From the NCBI GenBank assembly GCA_016081115.2, contig CM071932.1:61876267-61940266 (forward strand): a stretch of 64,000 bases of DNA, given 5' to 3'. Source of the stretch: Rehmannia glutinosa. Its lineage: Eukaryota > Streptophyta > Magnoliopsida > Lamiales > Orobanchaceae. A model generated the notes under the pieces. The model saw only the letters and a program-made list of their open reading frames with translations, searched no databases and was not told the origin of the DNA. Shown piece by piece: positions 34,291 to 46,800 of the stretch (position 1 is its first letter; each line of letters begins with the position of its first letter). The position numbers and the translations under genes are program-made.

Positions 34291-35533
34291 AGTCCTTTTG
34301 TTGAGTATTACGTAGGCTTTGCATTGGTGAGTATCTAAGAAGATACCTTCATCGACTTTAGCATCAAAAGCCTTTAGATTGTCTTTGCCATTGTTGTGGA
34401 TGAAGCATTTGCATCCAAATATTACGAAATATGCAACATTTGGTTTTCTTCGAGTCCAGGATCTCATAGGGAGTCTTTGTCGGATGTCTATTTATCATAC
34501 ATTTGTTTTGAGTGTAGCAAGTTGTGTTAATTGCTTGACCAAAATCTTTTTGGTAACTACTGCTTGACTAACATGGTCCTTCTTTGCTTCTTTGAGGTTC
34601 TATTTCTTCTTTCTCGCAACTCCATTCTCACGGAGTCCTTTGCTGATAGTTCATGACCAATACCATTCTCAATACAATCGAGTTATTATTCCATTGACAA
34701 ACTCGGTTCCTCTGCAATCGATCTTATTTTGATAATGGTTTGACTCTTCTCGTTTTGGATCCTCTTCATCGATTGTGGTAGCTTTTGTAGAGTTTCTTTC
34801 TTCTTACCCATGAATATTGTCCATGTATATCTTGAGTAGTCATCTACTACCACCAAGGTGTATTTCTTTCCACTTATCTTTGGCCAGGGTTCCATGGGCC
34901 AAATAGATCCATATAAAGCGATCAATATTCTTGTTGAGGATGGGCATGTCTTTTCTTTGAATGACGACTTGATTTGTTTTCCTTCGACATGCGTCACATA
35001 TACTCTCCTTCTTGTATCTTGAGTGCGGTCCTTCCACAAGATGACTTCTTGCAAGTTTGTTGATCGTTTTGAAGTTCGGTGACTCGACTTTTTGTGCCAC
35101 GACCAACTTGATTGGTTGTACTCTTTGCTAGTAGACGGTGTCTTTGGTGTGTTGCGGATTGACCAATCCACTACATACATATTTTTCTGTCTACATCCTT
35201 TAAAGACAACTTCATTTGATTCAATATCTTTGATTTGGCATGTACCCATGTTGAATCCAACATTGTAGCCCTTGTCACGAGTTGACTTATGCTCGATAAG
35301 TTGAAGTTGAGTCTTTCAACATATGCAACATCTGTGATTTCTAATCCATTCCTCTTGATGGATCCAATGCCTCTTATTTCACCAGGAGTTTCATTTCCTC
35401 CAAATATGACTTTTGCTCCTTTAACTTCCTTGAATTTTGACAGATTTTTCTTATTTCTGTCATATGTGCGAATGCGACCACTATCCATGTACCAGGTTCC
35501 TTGGCACTCACTTGTTCCTTGAACAACTCGCAA
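34291..35533 (-). pseudogene. E2 protease and integrase (frameshifted)
   Basis: The protease start WYMDSG is present, but the residues after it change frame at once. GGNETPGEIRGIGSIKRNGL follows at about 35,330-35,400. Integrase core words (VVVDDYSRYTWTIFMGKKKE) are at about 34,790-34,860. The zinc-finger region around 34,980-35,110 is split over two frames. It aligns base for base with the open 3,680-4,846 block of E1 apart from short indels. Confidence 0.85.
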
Positions 35534-35539
35534 TCAAGG

Positions 35540-37875
35540 AAATTAAGTTTTAGGTACCCATACTTGTCAGGTCCGAGGGAGTTAAATTATAAGATGATCC
35601 AACCAACCTATAGCCAAATGATTTGACTCTAGGGGTTGCCATCTATCGAGTGCCATAATCATAATTAATCCTGGCAAATTGCTTGGGGATTCTAGGTTCA
35701 TACAAATTTGTCTCTTTTGTCCGTATGCCTGCATATGTGTTTTAGCAATTGCCTTTCTTGGGTAATTGTGGTGTCTTTGAGTGTAGTGCCTAGGTGCATA
35801 TGTGTGTCTTTGATGAAAGCTCTTATACTTTTGGAATGGCCTTTCTTGAGTTCTGGCCTTTGCCATTTGGGCTTATATTCCATAAGTCTATCTTTGATGG
35901 TTCACATTATTCCAATCACTTGGCTTGGATATTTTCTACCATTCCCATCATATGTATTTCTTTTATGGATTTTAAGGGGTTTTGGTAGCTCTTGCTTTTT
36001 CTTCACGAGTATTTTACGTTTGGAGTTTCTTTGAGGACTCGGTGAATCTCTTCTCATGTCCTTTCAAAGACACTCAATCAACTTGGTTGTTTTCCTTTTC
36101 CTTTATAACCAAGGCCGGTTTGCTTGTTATTGTGCTTAGGAGTGAATGTGTGTGCAACATTTAGAGTTTTGGATTTTTCGGACTCTTCATGGCTTGAAGA
36201 TCCTTTTTCCAAAATCAATTTTGAGGTTTGACATAGCAGAGGAATTAAATCATAAGCTGTCTTGTCTCCACATTCTCTTTTACTCATAATAAGATCATCC
36301 AACGATTTAGATGCCTTAGTGAATGAGGCAATAACATTCTTGAGGTCATTTTCCCTCTTTTCTATAGCGAAATTTCTTACTAATTTAGCATTTTCGGCCT
36401 TTAGACTTTCATTCTCATCGACTATTTGACTTAGAGTACTCGGCTCCTTAGTCGACTTTGAGTTTTGACTTTTGAGTAGTAATTTTTTTTCCTCATTCAA
36501 TAGTGTGTGTGAGGATTTAATGTGTTCAAAATCTTTCATCATTTTGCCTAATGAATCATAAAGATCGAGTGGGTGATGAAGTGTGTGTGTTACGATCACT
36601 ATCATCGGTGTGCGAGTTTGATGAGTTAGATTGTACCTCATCTTCTTGGTCGAGGTTGATCTTGTTCCTTGGCCATCAAGCGGTCGGGCTTCTTCTTGAG
36701 TCACTTGAGTAGTCGGCTTCTTTGCTCTGCGAATCAGTGTCTCTCTTGACTTGGCTGTCTCGGCATCTCTGCAGCCATCATTGCCTTTTTCTTTTCTTGT
36801 CTTAACTTTCTCAAGACCTTTCTTTCTTCTTCATCCTCTGTATTTGTTGACTACGAGGATATGGGCAATCAATGGCATAGTGACCTGGTTGTCTATTCCA
36901 AAGATAGATATTCAACCTTTTGATCGGCTCTTTCCATTCTTGGATTGTCGGCCCTTTGATACTCAACTTTTTGATGATCTGTTCTCTTGGTTGGCTGTCT
37001 TCCCTTGATTTGGAGGGAGCCGAGTGTCTTCTGGAGGATTCACCCTTTCCTCTCTTGTAGTTCTTATTGAAGAACTTGTTGAACCTCTTAACCATCGTGG
37101 CTATTTCTTACGGGTCAATGACTTCTTTGACCTCGGCTCTCTTCCCATCTTTGACAATTAGCACTGTTTTGGGTACAAAATGTCTCTTCCTCGGTCTTTT
37201 CTTCTCGGCCAAACTCGTAGGCTTTGAGGTCGAGAATAGTTCATGGTTGGATGTCTTTGATAGGTCCATGGAATGTCTCGATGCCATGACCTTCATTTCC
37301 CATTCAGTGGAAGACGTTTTAGGATCTTCATACACATTTCTTCGTGTGTGTATTCCTTTCCAAGTCGCGAAAATTTCATTTGTGATTTCTATAAACCGAG
37401 CATCCAGTTGATCCAGGTTTTCTCCACGAGATCATTTTGAAGTTCTCAAATTTACTGTACAGACCATCGATAATTTGTTTTCTTTGATTTGCTTCGAGCC
37501 TTCACAAATCAATGTCGACTTGTCCCATTTCCTTAGCCGTTTTGCATGATTTGACTTTATTGAACATGGCTTTGTCCAAGGTTTTGTAAAGGATGTCCTT
37601 GGCTACATTGTCCAGGTTGTATCTTTTTCTGTCATCATTTGTCCACTCGGTTCTTGGTTTCTCAACCATGACCGTCCGGGAGCAACATCTTCTTCTCCTT
37701 CAAATTGAACTCTTCGTGCATGGCAGATGTTCACCTTTAATATTTGCGAGGCCCATCTTCTATCACTATCCACATCTCATCATGTAATCTTTTGATAGAT
37801 GAGCACGCATACGTATTTTCCAATCATCAAATTCTTCGATAGTGAACATAGGGATGCTGTCAAATTTGCTTCCAT
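35540..37875 (-). pseudogene. E2 gag (frameshifted)
   Basis: The likely start is the ATG at 37,875, soon after the primer site and aligned with 7,113 in E1. Near 37,095 the frame reads MVKRFNKFFNKNYKRGKGES. A zinc-knuckle remnant, RQPGHYAIDCPYPRS, at about 36,850-36,900 keeps its last His and Cys but has lost the first cysteines to a frame problem. The 36,078-36,704 frame is a heptad-like stretch (LGKMMKDFEHIKSSHTLLNE) before protease. Confidence 0.78.
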
Positions 37876-37986
37876 GATAATAACTTTTAATGATAAAAAG
37901 AGTTTTGAAAACTTAAGTACTAAAGCGGACTTTGAAAAGTTTGGAGATCTAGTTCAAGAACCGAGTCGGAGGGTTCAATGAACCAA

Positions 37987-38000
37987 CCGCTCCGATACCA
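37987..38000 (-). other. E2 primer binding site (tRNA-iMet type)
   Basis: TGGTATCGGAGCGG on the minus strand, two bases from the 5' LTR; one difference from the initiator-Met consensus. Confidence 0.85.
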
Positions 38001-38002
38001 CT

Positions 38003-39547
38003 TGTAGGTCCCAAGGGGGGTGTAAGTGTAAGGTTTAGAAGGGGGTTGAATAAACCTTACCAAATTTAGTCCTTTTAAAATATACGAGTTGATTTTACAG
38101 TTGTGTCCTTGATGGACAATCGATTTAGTCAATCGGTAGAGTTAGTCTCTCAAATCGACTCAATTTGATTTGTTGATGGAATAACTCATTTGTTGATTCT
38201 AAATTAACTCAACTTGTGGTTTTGTTTATTGTGGAAGACTTAACACCCTTAAGTTTGATTAAGCAAGATTTTAGAGCTTGATTTAGTACTTATAAATTAT
38301 CAAGTGGATAGCAAATTTATCGTGAGATATAAGCGATTAAAAATGCAAGAATTAAAGTCTTTGAAATGTAAATGACACAATGAAATTTTTATAGAGGTTC
38401 GAAGATGGGGTAATTCTTCTACTCCTCTCTTCTCCAACTCCTGGAGGAATCCACTAAGTAATGATCGAGTTTACAAAGTGGTAATAGTCCGGATACAAGT
38501 CTTGATCACACAAATGACTTGATCCTTTGGGACTCGGTCTGGAGACGCCTTGATCACTCGGTGGCTTCTCGTGCGACTCGAACTTCTTCACAAATGCAGC
38601 TGCTTTGCTACGGCTCACTTGCTCAAACTCTTTGGATTTGATCACGAAGCCCTCCAAAAAGCTTGAGACTTGGTTCGACCTTGAACCTTCCTACAATCCT
38701 TCGTGGAATGTAGACCCCTTTTTTAAAAGTTTCCTCTTCAACGATTGAAGTTCTCTTTCCTTCACGGTGAGTGTTGGATTGATGTACTTCGTAATGTAGA
38801 ACTTGAGGATTAATCTTGAATGATTTGAGAATATTTACGGCTACACTTTGATTTATTTCTTGAATGTTCGTGGTTCGTAACCTTCTCTCGTCATCCTCGG
38901 CCTTTTATAGTGATCTTTCAAAAATTTGCCCGTTGAAGAGATAGGCTTATTTTTGAAAGTCACTTTGCGATCGTTGGCTTGTCTTGTTGCGATTCTTGGA
39001 ATTGCCATTTCCTCGTATGAATTGTTCTTTCACCTTTTTCGAGTTCGACACGGTGTAGTGCTTCCCGTTGGTTCATTCCTTTTGCACGCTTAGGGGAGCA
39101 CTCAGAAAAAGGTGGTATGGAGATATTACTTGTTTAAGTAAATCTCTTGATTTATGTGCAACGGTTCTTTTGCGCTTATCTCGACTTATTGCATTTCCTT
39201 GCTTTCCCCAGTGACTTAGAGTCGACTTCCAATCATGGATGACTCTTGTCACTTCAACTTGAGACTTGGCTTTTCTTGAGTTGACTTGACCGATGCTCCA
39301 CTCACCAGATCTCGCTTGCTTCTCCAAGAGAGTTCTGTCTACTCTTCTTTGCCATACTCAAATTGTCTCTCAATTGAGTCTTCCTTCCATCTTGATTGTC
39401 TTCTTGCATGTTAGGACGTAGGCGACTTGACTTAGCTTGGCCACTCTAATTATTACAATGCATTTTACAACAAGAATTGGGGTGCCAACTTTCTATTCTA
39501 AGTTTTACATGGCATTCATCAAAACCTAAACAATAAAATTCCTAACA
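38003..39547 (-). repeat. E2 5' LTR
   Basis: 1,545 bases, TGTAGGTCCC to TCCTAACA. TATA-like box on the minus strand at 38,901-38,910. About 207 bases (38,231-38,437) are identical to the other LTR (25,770-25,976). Confidence 0.93.
38901..38910 (-). promoter_or_regulatory. TATA-like box of E2 5' LTR
   Basis: CTATAAAAGG on the minus strand, driving transcription towards gag; shared with the E1 LTR and the E2 3' LTR. Confidence 0.6.
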
Positions 39548-39694
39548 CAAATTGTTGAAGATATGTACAATAAAGTATTCATATCCCCAAATAATGAATG
39601 TATATTCTTACTTTATAGCATAAAATATGTTATTTCTCAAATTTTAAGGTTGAAAAATACTATCGCATAGTAGCTTGATTAAGACTTAGCACAA
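39548..39694. other. Host or old G1 sequence right of E2
   Basis: Begins with the CAAAT duplication of E2 and continues the sequence broken at 25,530. AT-rich, no gene seen. Confidence 0.6.
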
Positions 39695-41235
39695 TAACAC
39701 ACTATGACAAAAATCCATCGTGCCATCGTGCCGTGCCCGTATAGCATGATGGAAAAAATCCATCGTGTCATCATGCCATGTGGCATGATGGCAAAAATGC
39801 CATCATCTTGTTTGATAAATGGTTTTATCATGATTTTGATGATTTTGTTTTTATACCAAAACAATGTTTTTAAAGGTTGTCCAAATACCCTTAAATGATT
39901 TAAAATAGTTTTAATATTTTCCTAGTATTTCTTCAAGTTTATTTTTCGACAAAATTGGACAACACATTTAATGATATTGCGTAACGGGTTTTTACATCGA
40001 AACTATATTTCTAATGTTGTCCAAAATACTCCCGATCGATTTAAAATATTTTTACTAATTTTTGGAGTATTTCTTGAGGTTTATTTTTGACAAAAATCGG
40101 ATAATATTTCATTGTGGAGGTCGGCCAGGTCGTGTGAAGAGCGGCAAATTACACAGGAATGAGTTTCTTGAAACAGAACACACGAAACTCTCAAAGCGGA
40201 AGGGTGATCGGCCCGGTCCTGTGGGGCGACCAGTCGAACCCATGGTCGACGTCGGACCCCCTGGATCGTCAACCGATGTATTTTTGATCGTTCTTCATTT
40301 CTCTGTATCGATCTTGTGACCGTCGCCTAATGTTTGGACAAAAAATTGTTGTGCGTAGCGGCTTTTCCTAAATTGTGGGATTGATTTAAAGACCCGGTAT
40401 ATTCTTGATTTTAATTGCAATTTTTTTGTAGATATCAGTTCCAAGAGGAGCCTATCAAGTATCAATCATCTCCGGCATAAATAGAGGAAGATTTGAAGCA
40501 CAACAATAAGAGAGAAAATCTGATACAACAAGAAATATTCAAGCAAACACTTGGTCTTATATTGTCATTATTCTTGTTGTAATTTGCACAGCTTATCACT
40601 TTCACATTCTTGAGGTCTAGGCTATTCTTGATTACACTTGCACTCAATTGTATAATTCATTATCGAGTTGTAATCTTGAATTTTTGAGTAATCATTCAAC
40701 ACAAGATATCCTTGTGAGTGTTCTTCAATGGTAAGAACACACTTGGGTGATCTAGGTGTTAGATGTAAGAAGATTGTGTAATCTTCTTGTCGGGAATGTT
40801 AATTTGAGTGACTTCAAGGTTGAAAATTATTAGTAATCTTCACAAGGTGCTCTTGGGGTGTGGTAATCTTGAAAGATTGTGGTATCTGGTGATGTTGAAG
40901 AAGAGTGTAGATTACTCTTGAGGTGTTTATCAAGTTGAATTTGTATTAATTTGGTAATTAATAAGTTTTTTTCTTTTTTGAAACCACATCCGGATGATAT
41001 CTTTACGGGTTGGTGAGCACACGTAGTCCTAGATTGGGTGAAACTCTTTCTCATCGACATGTGTTGTTTATTCACTTTATTGGTAATGCTTGTTGTTTGT
41101 TCGAAAAGAAGACATGTCGAAAGATGGAATAATCTATTCCCTATATATTATACATTGGCGGCTTGGACTTACACATCTATCGTGTCATGCGTGCCATATG
41201 GCGTGATAATGAAAACCAATCGATGCCATAGGGTT
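39695..41235. repeat. Palindrome-rich minisatellite split by solo LTR D
   Basis: Left part 39,695-39,808 and right part 41,174-41,235 consist of imperfect 39-44 base units built on ATCCATCGTG and CATGCCATGTGGCATGATGG. The TGCCATGTGGCA words are nearly palindromic. The solo LTR D lies between the two parts. Confidence 0.7.
39809..41173 (+). mobile_element. D: solo LTR related to A/B
   Basis: 1,365 bases, TGTTTGATAAATGG to GGACTTACA, flanked by CATCT on both sides (39,804-39,808 and 41,174-41,178). It has no internal region, so it is the product of LTR-LTR recombination. It shares the start, a degenerate TATA (CATAAATAGAGG, near 40,476) and the end with the A/B LTRs but differs elsewhere. Confidence 0.9.
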
Positions 41236-43899
41236 TGTCTGAGGTAAAGGAAAATTATGATTGTATTTAGCAATTAGTATTAGGTATTTTTAAAAATTAT
41301 AGACAACGTGACACAGAAGATAGATATTTTAGAGGAAGGAAGATGTGGAAAACATCACCATTCAATCTTATATGAATGAATAAAAACATAGGTTTGATCT
41401 ATTGTTCTATGAATATTCTTTTCAAAATAAATATTTAAGTGAAGGGCCAAGGTCCCAGTCTTCCAGTTTAGTCATACTGGAACAGACTTCAGACCAATAT
41501 TTCATTAGGGGCGAAGGCTTGGCTCCCAGGACTCAGAACAGGAATGTTTGTTATTTGACTTTAAGCAGGAGCATTCTTGGTGGGTTTGACTGTTTGATAT
41601 TATCGAGATGGATTGACTTTAACTGAGCAAACTGAGACCAAACATTCAGAAGATCAAACTGTGGCAGTTGAGCAAAGGATACCAGGTAATTGCGTGAAGG
41701 AGATCTGCCAATTTATTACTGCAACATGAAAATTTCTCATCATCTGTTGATTCTTGCCCGAATTTTGCGGTTTGATCAGCAGGCTTGTTTTTGTTGTGCT
41801 CTTTGCTGGGAAGGATGCTGGATAACTCAACATGATCTTGGAAGTGATTTGATTAATGCAGTTTCCTTGCGTTATCATAACGCGCGATAACGATATTATG
41901 AAAAATAATGTTTGCTTTCGCGATAGGCTCTTGATTTACAAGAACTACGGCGTTTAACACATTTTCTTTAATTGTTAACAAGGCTGCTGTTAAAAATACT
42001 GAAATTAATTAACTGTTGTTTGGAAGCTGGAGTTTGATGGGCCTAATCTCAAATAAATATAAATTCATATCACTGTTGGATAAGTGTATTTATTCTCAAA
42101 ATTACAATTTGGTCAAAACAACTAGAACAACAGAATAATCTATTAGTTTATTACAACAAAAACTTTTCTGTATTTCAGCTTACAGCTGCTCAGTTTAGAG
42201 ATATTTTTGCGGTGCAAATTTTTGCTGTTTATGACTTTCATGACCAGCCTTTGCATTGAAGTATTTTTTGCTGTAAGTAAGTATTATTACAATGTATCTT
42301 CTTGTTAAAAATCGCCTTATTAAAAAATGACACCATTGATAATAAAAACTCTTTCCTTTATTTGTTCTCATTTGTGATTATTCTTTTCTTTGCGGTTTCT
42401 CGTGATGCGGTGACTGTTTGGCGATAAAACAACCAAAACTTCAATACGTTTGGTGATCTTAAAATGATAGATCAAACGAACGTTCTGAAACGTGTTGTTT
42501 GGTTTTAAGTAATTTAACGAAAATGCTTTGTTTTGAAGGAAGCGGTGAAATGGATATTGGTCGGACAAACAAACGTAATATTAATAAATTGATTTATTAA
42601 ATAACATTTGTAAACATTAATTTGAATAAGAAGGAATGACATTTAACAAGATAAGCAGCAGAAGAAAAGAAAGAAGAAAAGCCTGTTTTTCTTTGGTTGA
42701 TGTTTTTCAGATATTGGCTGTTTTGGATTTTGCTTCTTCTGGAAAATGTTGCGGTTTTGTTCTCTGTTTGTGTAATTTGGCTGGACAGATAATTAAGAAC
42801 AGATGACAACAGATAAATAATAACTGGGCACATTGTTTCAAAGAGCAGTTTGGTAGTATTAATAAAGGGTTTTTCCAAGCTGTTACATTACATATTTGTT
42901 CCTCAAGCTATATATATTTACAGTTTAATAAGTATTTACATTAAACTAGTAATGTCAATTAAAATAATTTTAATGCTCCTGCTGGCACCGATATTAAAAA
43001 CCATATCATTTGAATCTGCTCTGTTGTTCAAGGGCCTGGCAGGAGGAGCCGAAATCCCAGGTGAGGCTGAGGCTGAACTAAGTGAGCTAGCATGATCCAG
43101 AGAGCCAAGGAGCTATAAAAGATTGAGGATGACTTTTTGCAGTAATAAACAGTTTCAGATTGCTGTGCCACAGACTGGCTTTAAAGTTTTGTTTTCCTGA
43201 CTATCTAGAATATAATCAGTTTAATCTGCAGGAGTATTGCTAGAAAACCGCTTTTTGCAGGATGAAAAACATTTCGATTTATAAACAAAGAAAAGTGAGT
43301 TTAATACTAAGTGTATCAACGATAAATCGTACTAACAACAACATCAACAACGACGCCAGGAACAATAACACAATGATAACAACATCGAAGGGTTTCTTTG
43401 TCAGTGGTGGCACATTCTAATAATTATTCGCCAGTAAACCTTGGCAGCGAAATCAAGCTGGGCGAGGCGAAGAAAGTTAATCTTGTTGTCAAACTAACAC
43501 AATTTGATAATATTGTGATTAAACTCAATGAATATTAAAACTTTATATATGTGAATCACTCAGGTTTTATAAGCGATTCTTGCTGAAATAAACGTCTTCA
43601 TCTATTAACATTTGCTCTTATATTGTGCTTAGCAACGACTTTGATTTTTAGCTTTTAAGAGTTTTTGTTTTTAAACCAGACCAGGTTTTATAAGTGGTTT
43701 TATTATAAAAGGAACAAAATATTTAATTTTATTGTTTATGAGGCTAAATCTTTAAATGGAAAATTATTAGAAAATGGAAACTGTTTTGAAAGATATTACT
43801 ATTTGCTCCAGCTACTATTTTTGATTTTTGTTTTTAAGCAGAGCTATTATTGTTTTTGCTGACGCAATGTTTGATTATTGGATACAAAGATGCATTGAT
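41236..43899. other. Unassigned AT-rich region, left part
   Basis: No gene, transposon terminus or RNA gene recognised. Open stretches are short and have no family resemblance. A purine-rich GGAGGAGCC...GAGGCTGAGGC patch occurs at 43,035-43,075. Confidence 0.5.
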
Positions 43900-46800
43900 A
43901 TGACATTCTTGTAATGAACCTGACACAATGCTGTTGCTGACAAGAAATTGACGATATGTTGTACCCTCTCGGCGATGCTGTGCTGCGTTGCGTGGGCGGT
44001 GCTCGTTTCCACCTAGTCGACTATCTTTGAAGTTGGGCGTTATCATTTTTGTCCTTCATACCAATTTAAACAGGCTGCATTTAACGAACATCGTTTTGCT
44101 GCATGAATTATTGTTGTTTGGGGAAATATCAGATTTAAACGATATTACATGGTTTAAAATTCAGGCAATGAAACACTGGCTTCAAGAAGGGCGATTCATG
44201 TTTGGGTGAAAGGTTTGTGTTTGACGATGAAAGAGTATTGCTCATGCTGATCTTTAAAAAATTGCCTTTGTTTGATTTGCTGCCTTGTTTGCATTTATTT
44301 GTTTGACGGCGGCGGTTACATTTAAAATATTCTGGAACTGCCTTCTTTGAAACTGTAAATGTTAGTTTGAACTATTTACATTCTTGAACATGACCACTTG
44401 CTGATGACTTTCATTGCAGTCTCCATAACCAGCTTTTGTTTGAGGATGATTAAGATGAGTTCTCAATCTCACAGGCAGCGCATAACATCATCAATCTATG
44501 CTTGATTTTTCTCTATGTAAACTCTTATAGTTAGTTGTGTCTAATTTTCAGGACTGTGATTCCTGCGCCGCAGTCACTATATCGCGATCTAGCGAAGAGA
44601 GATCTGTAATCTGCTGTTCTGTTATCGCGTTTGTTTGCTCAGAAGACACGCTGCGCTTGCGAAGGCATGACAACAGCGACAGCGCCGCGTTTGTTCTGTG
44701 ATTGCCGTCTGTATTCAAATAACGCAATGCTCTGCTGACTATAGTTTGCTGCCAGTTCTTATTGTTTCCAGCTGCGACACTGCCATTACAATTTGACCAC
44801 TGCATTTGTTGTTTATGCTTGTTGGCCGAGGTTGCATGTTGTTTTTATGCTTTGGCGCTGGAGGTGCTGGCAGTCATGCTGAAACCATGGTCAGTTACTG
44901 GCAGCATTCATGAGGGCGTGGCGCATGCGGGTAACTTGTTTCTGAGTCATCCGTAAAACTCAACAGGTTTAGCGACCAGCCTCAGCCTGGCATAATCCTG
45001 CTCTTGCTCTTGGAACGCACGGGCGGCAGCCATGGAGCGAGGTTGCTGCAACTATATCGGCGGAATTTATCAGCACTGAAAAGTAGCGACGAAAAGATAA
45101 CGCTTTTTGTGTGAAATAGTTATTGATGAGCGCTGGCGAGGCCACGAAGCGGCAGCAACAACCAACGTGCGATCAAAATCATTTGCGCGCTGGGTGACTG
45201 TTTATTGACAACGCCGACGGAGTGCTGAACGACCTGTTTGAACAACCGCTTTGCCATGTAAATTATCGGTACTAACGATCAATTTGATCTCAACGAAGCG
45301 ATAGGCGACAGTCAGCGTCAGTAAGCTGCTGGGGCCACACACTGCACTACTGCACAACTTACTGCTCTATCGTTTTATGCTTTGGCATTTGTTTTTCTTC
45401 CACTAATAAGCGCTTTATAAAAATTGGTGATAAGATAAATATTATGTGCGATGAATAACTATTTGATAAACAGGCTTTAAGGAAGCTAATAAATTCATTA
45501 ATAAATGAATTACCAACAAGGCGGAGGAAGCAGCCAGATTCAAGCATAAGGCATCAGGTGCTTTCAGATATTTAAAGGTTTGAAGTTTTGCATTCTGTTT
45601 GTTGTTGAAGACTCTAAATATATACCATTACCATTGTATCTTTCTTTATATATTTTGGGACTGCTGTGCTGTTGACATTGAATAAACCAACGACTATTTA
45701 CAATGATTGGCGCGCAGTTACCAGTTTCTCAACAGGTGAATAAGCCTGATCTTAGTTAATCTGACCAGTGGTGAGAACTTGTTTTGCCACCTAATATGTA
45801 TACGTTTTGATGGGCAGCTTTATTCATTTAGAGCGGACCAAGGCTATAAAGATATTATATCAAAATTATATTATTTGTAATAGTCATAACAAAAAACATG
45901 AACTTGCGTCATTCAGTTTCTTGGCTGAGAGGACAGCAGGAGCTTGTCTGAGAACACATTTACGTGATTATAACAATTTTATCTTTAAAAAAAAATCGAT
46001 TTGAAGTATATCGAATACAGAATGATGCGATATCTTTAATTGGTTTAAATTATTTTTGAAACAAAATGACATTATCATATTTTGTGAAGAACTATAATGC
46101 GACAGATGATTCAGGCTGATTGAAGATTGAAAGAGGCGAAGAAGAGCGGGCCAGTCTGGCGCTAACAATAACGCATTTATTACGGCAAGAAAATGTAATA
46201 GAGGCATTGCATTGTTCTTTGTGTAAAGTCAAGCGACAAGCTTTGACGATCAGACAGGACATTTCAATGATGCTGAGCCGCTGGGATAAGGCACGCCAGC
46301 CTCATTTTTAAACCTCTTAACCATCGCTGATGTTGACTTTGCATATCTTTGAACTAAATCACCAAAAGCTAGAAAGAACTAGCATTAAGCTGTAGACTGC
46401 TAATCTTCATTGACGAGTTACTATTCTCTTTATCGATTGGAAGAAGATTTTGATCTTGCTATTGACAGCCTTGCTGACAGGAGTTTCTGTTTGCTCATTT
46501 GTGGCTTTTGCATTAACGTGCTGCGGTTGACCGGTGACGAGGATGGCCAGGGCGACACCAGCCGGCAGGCTGGAAGTTCTGTGGGCCATTGACGGCAGCT
46601 GCGTCATGATCTTCGGCTGACGACTGAATAGACGACATTTGACGCATCATTGGAGGCTGGCTGAAGCGGTCACGTGACGATATTGAAGTCAGATAAATCG
46701 CTATATCTTACATTGAACAGAAGCTTTGAGGAAAATTCACTCACTCAAGTATTTAATAATCGACTTTACCGGACAACCAGTCTCAGTTCAGCTGGACTTC

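Larger units (their letters stand above)
25531..39547 (-). mobile_element. E2: complete 14.0 kb SIRE-like Ty1/copia retrotransposon
   Basis: Complete boundaries: two LTRs with TG...CA ends, a CAAAT target duplication, primer site beside the right (5') LTR, and polypurine tract AAAAAGGGGAAAT beside the left (3') LTR. Minus-strand order: gag, protease, integrase, RT, RNase H, a 0.6 kb spacer, then about 4.4 kb of decayed accessory coding sequence. At 14 kb it is well above the usual 5-10 kb of copia elements, which fits the SIRE/Maximus group with an env-like gene. All frames are interrupted. The long identical LTR stretches suggest the insertion is young despite the broken frames. Confidence 0.93.

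Noticed and set aside
39704..39898. Open frame with repeated HRAIVPC-like words
   Set aside because: It is a translation of the minisatellite running into the solo LTR; no start context or homology.
44548..44805. Minus-strand 85-codon frame in the CpG-rich block
   Set aside because: No motif, no neighbouring coding pieces and no splice context; left as unassigned DNA.
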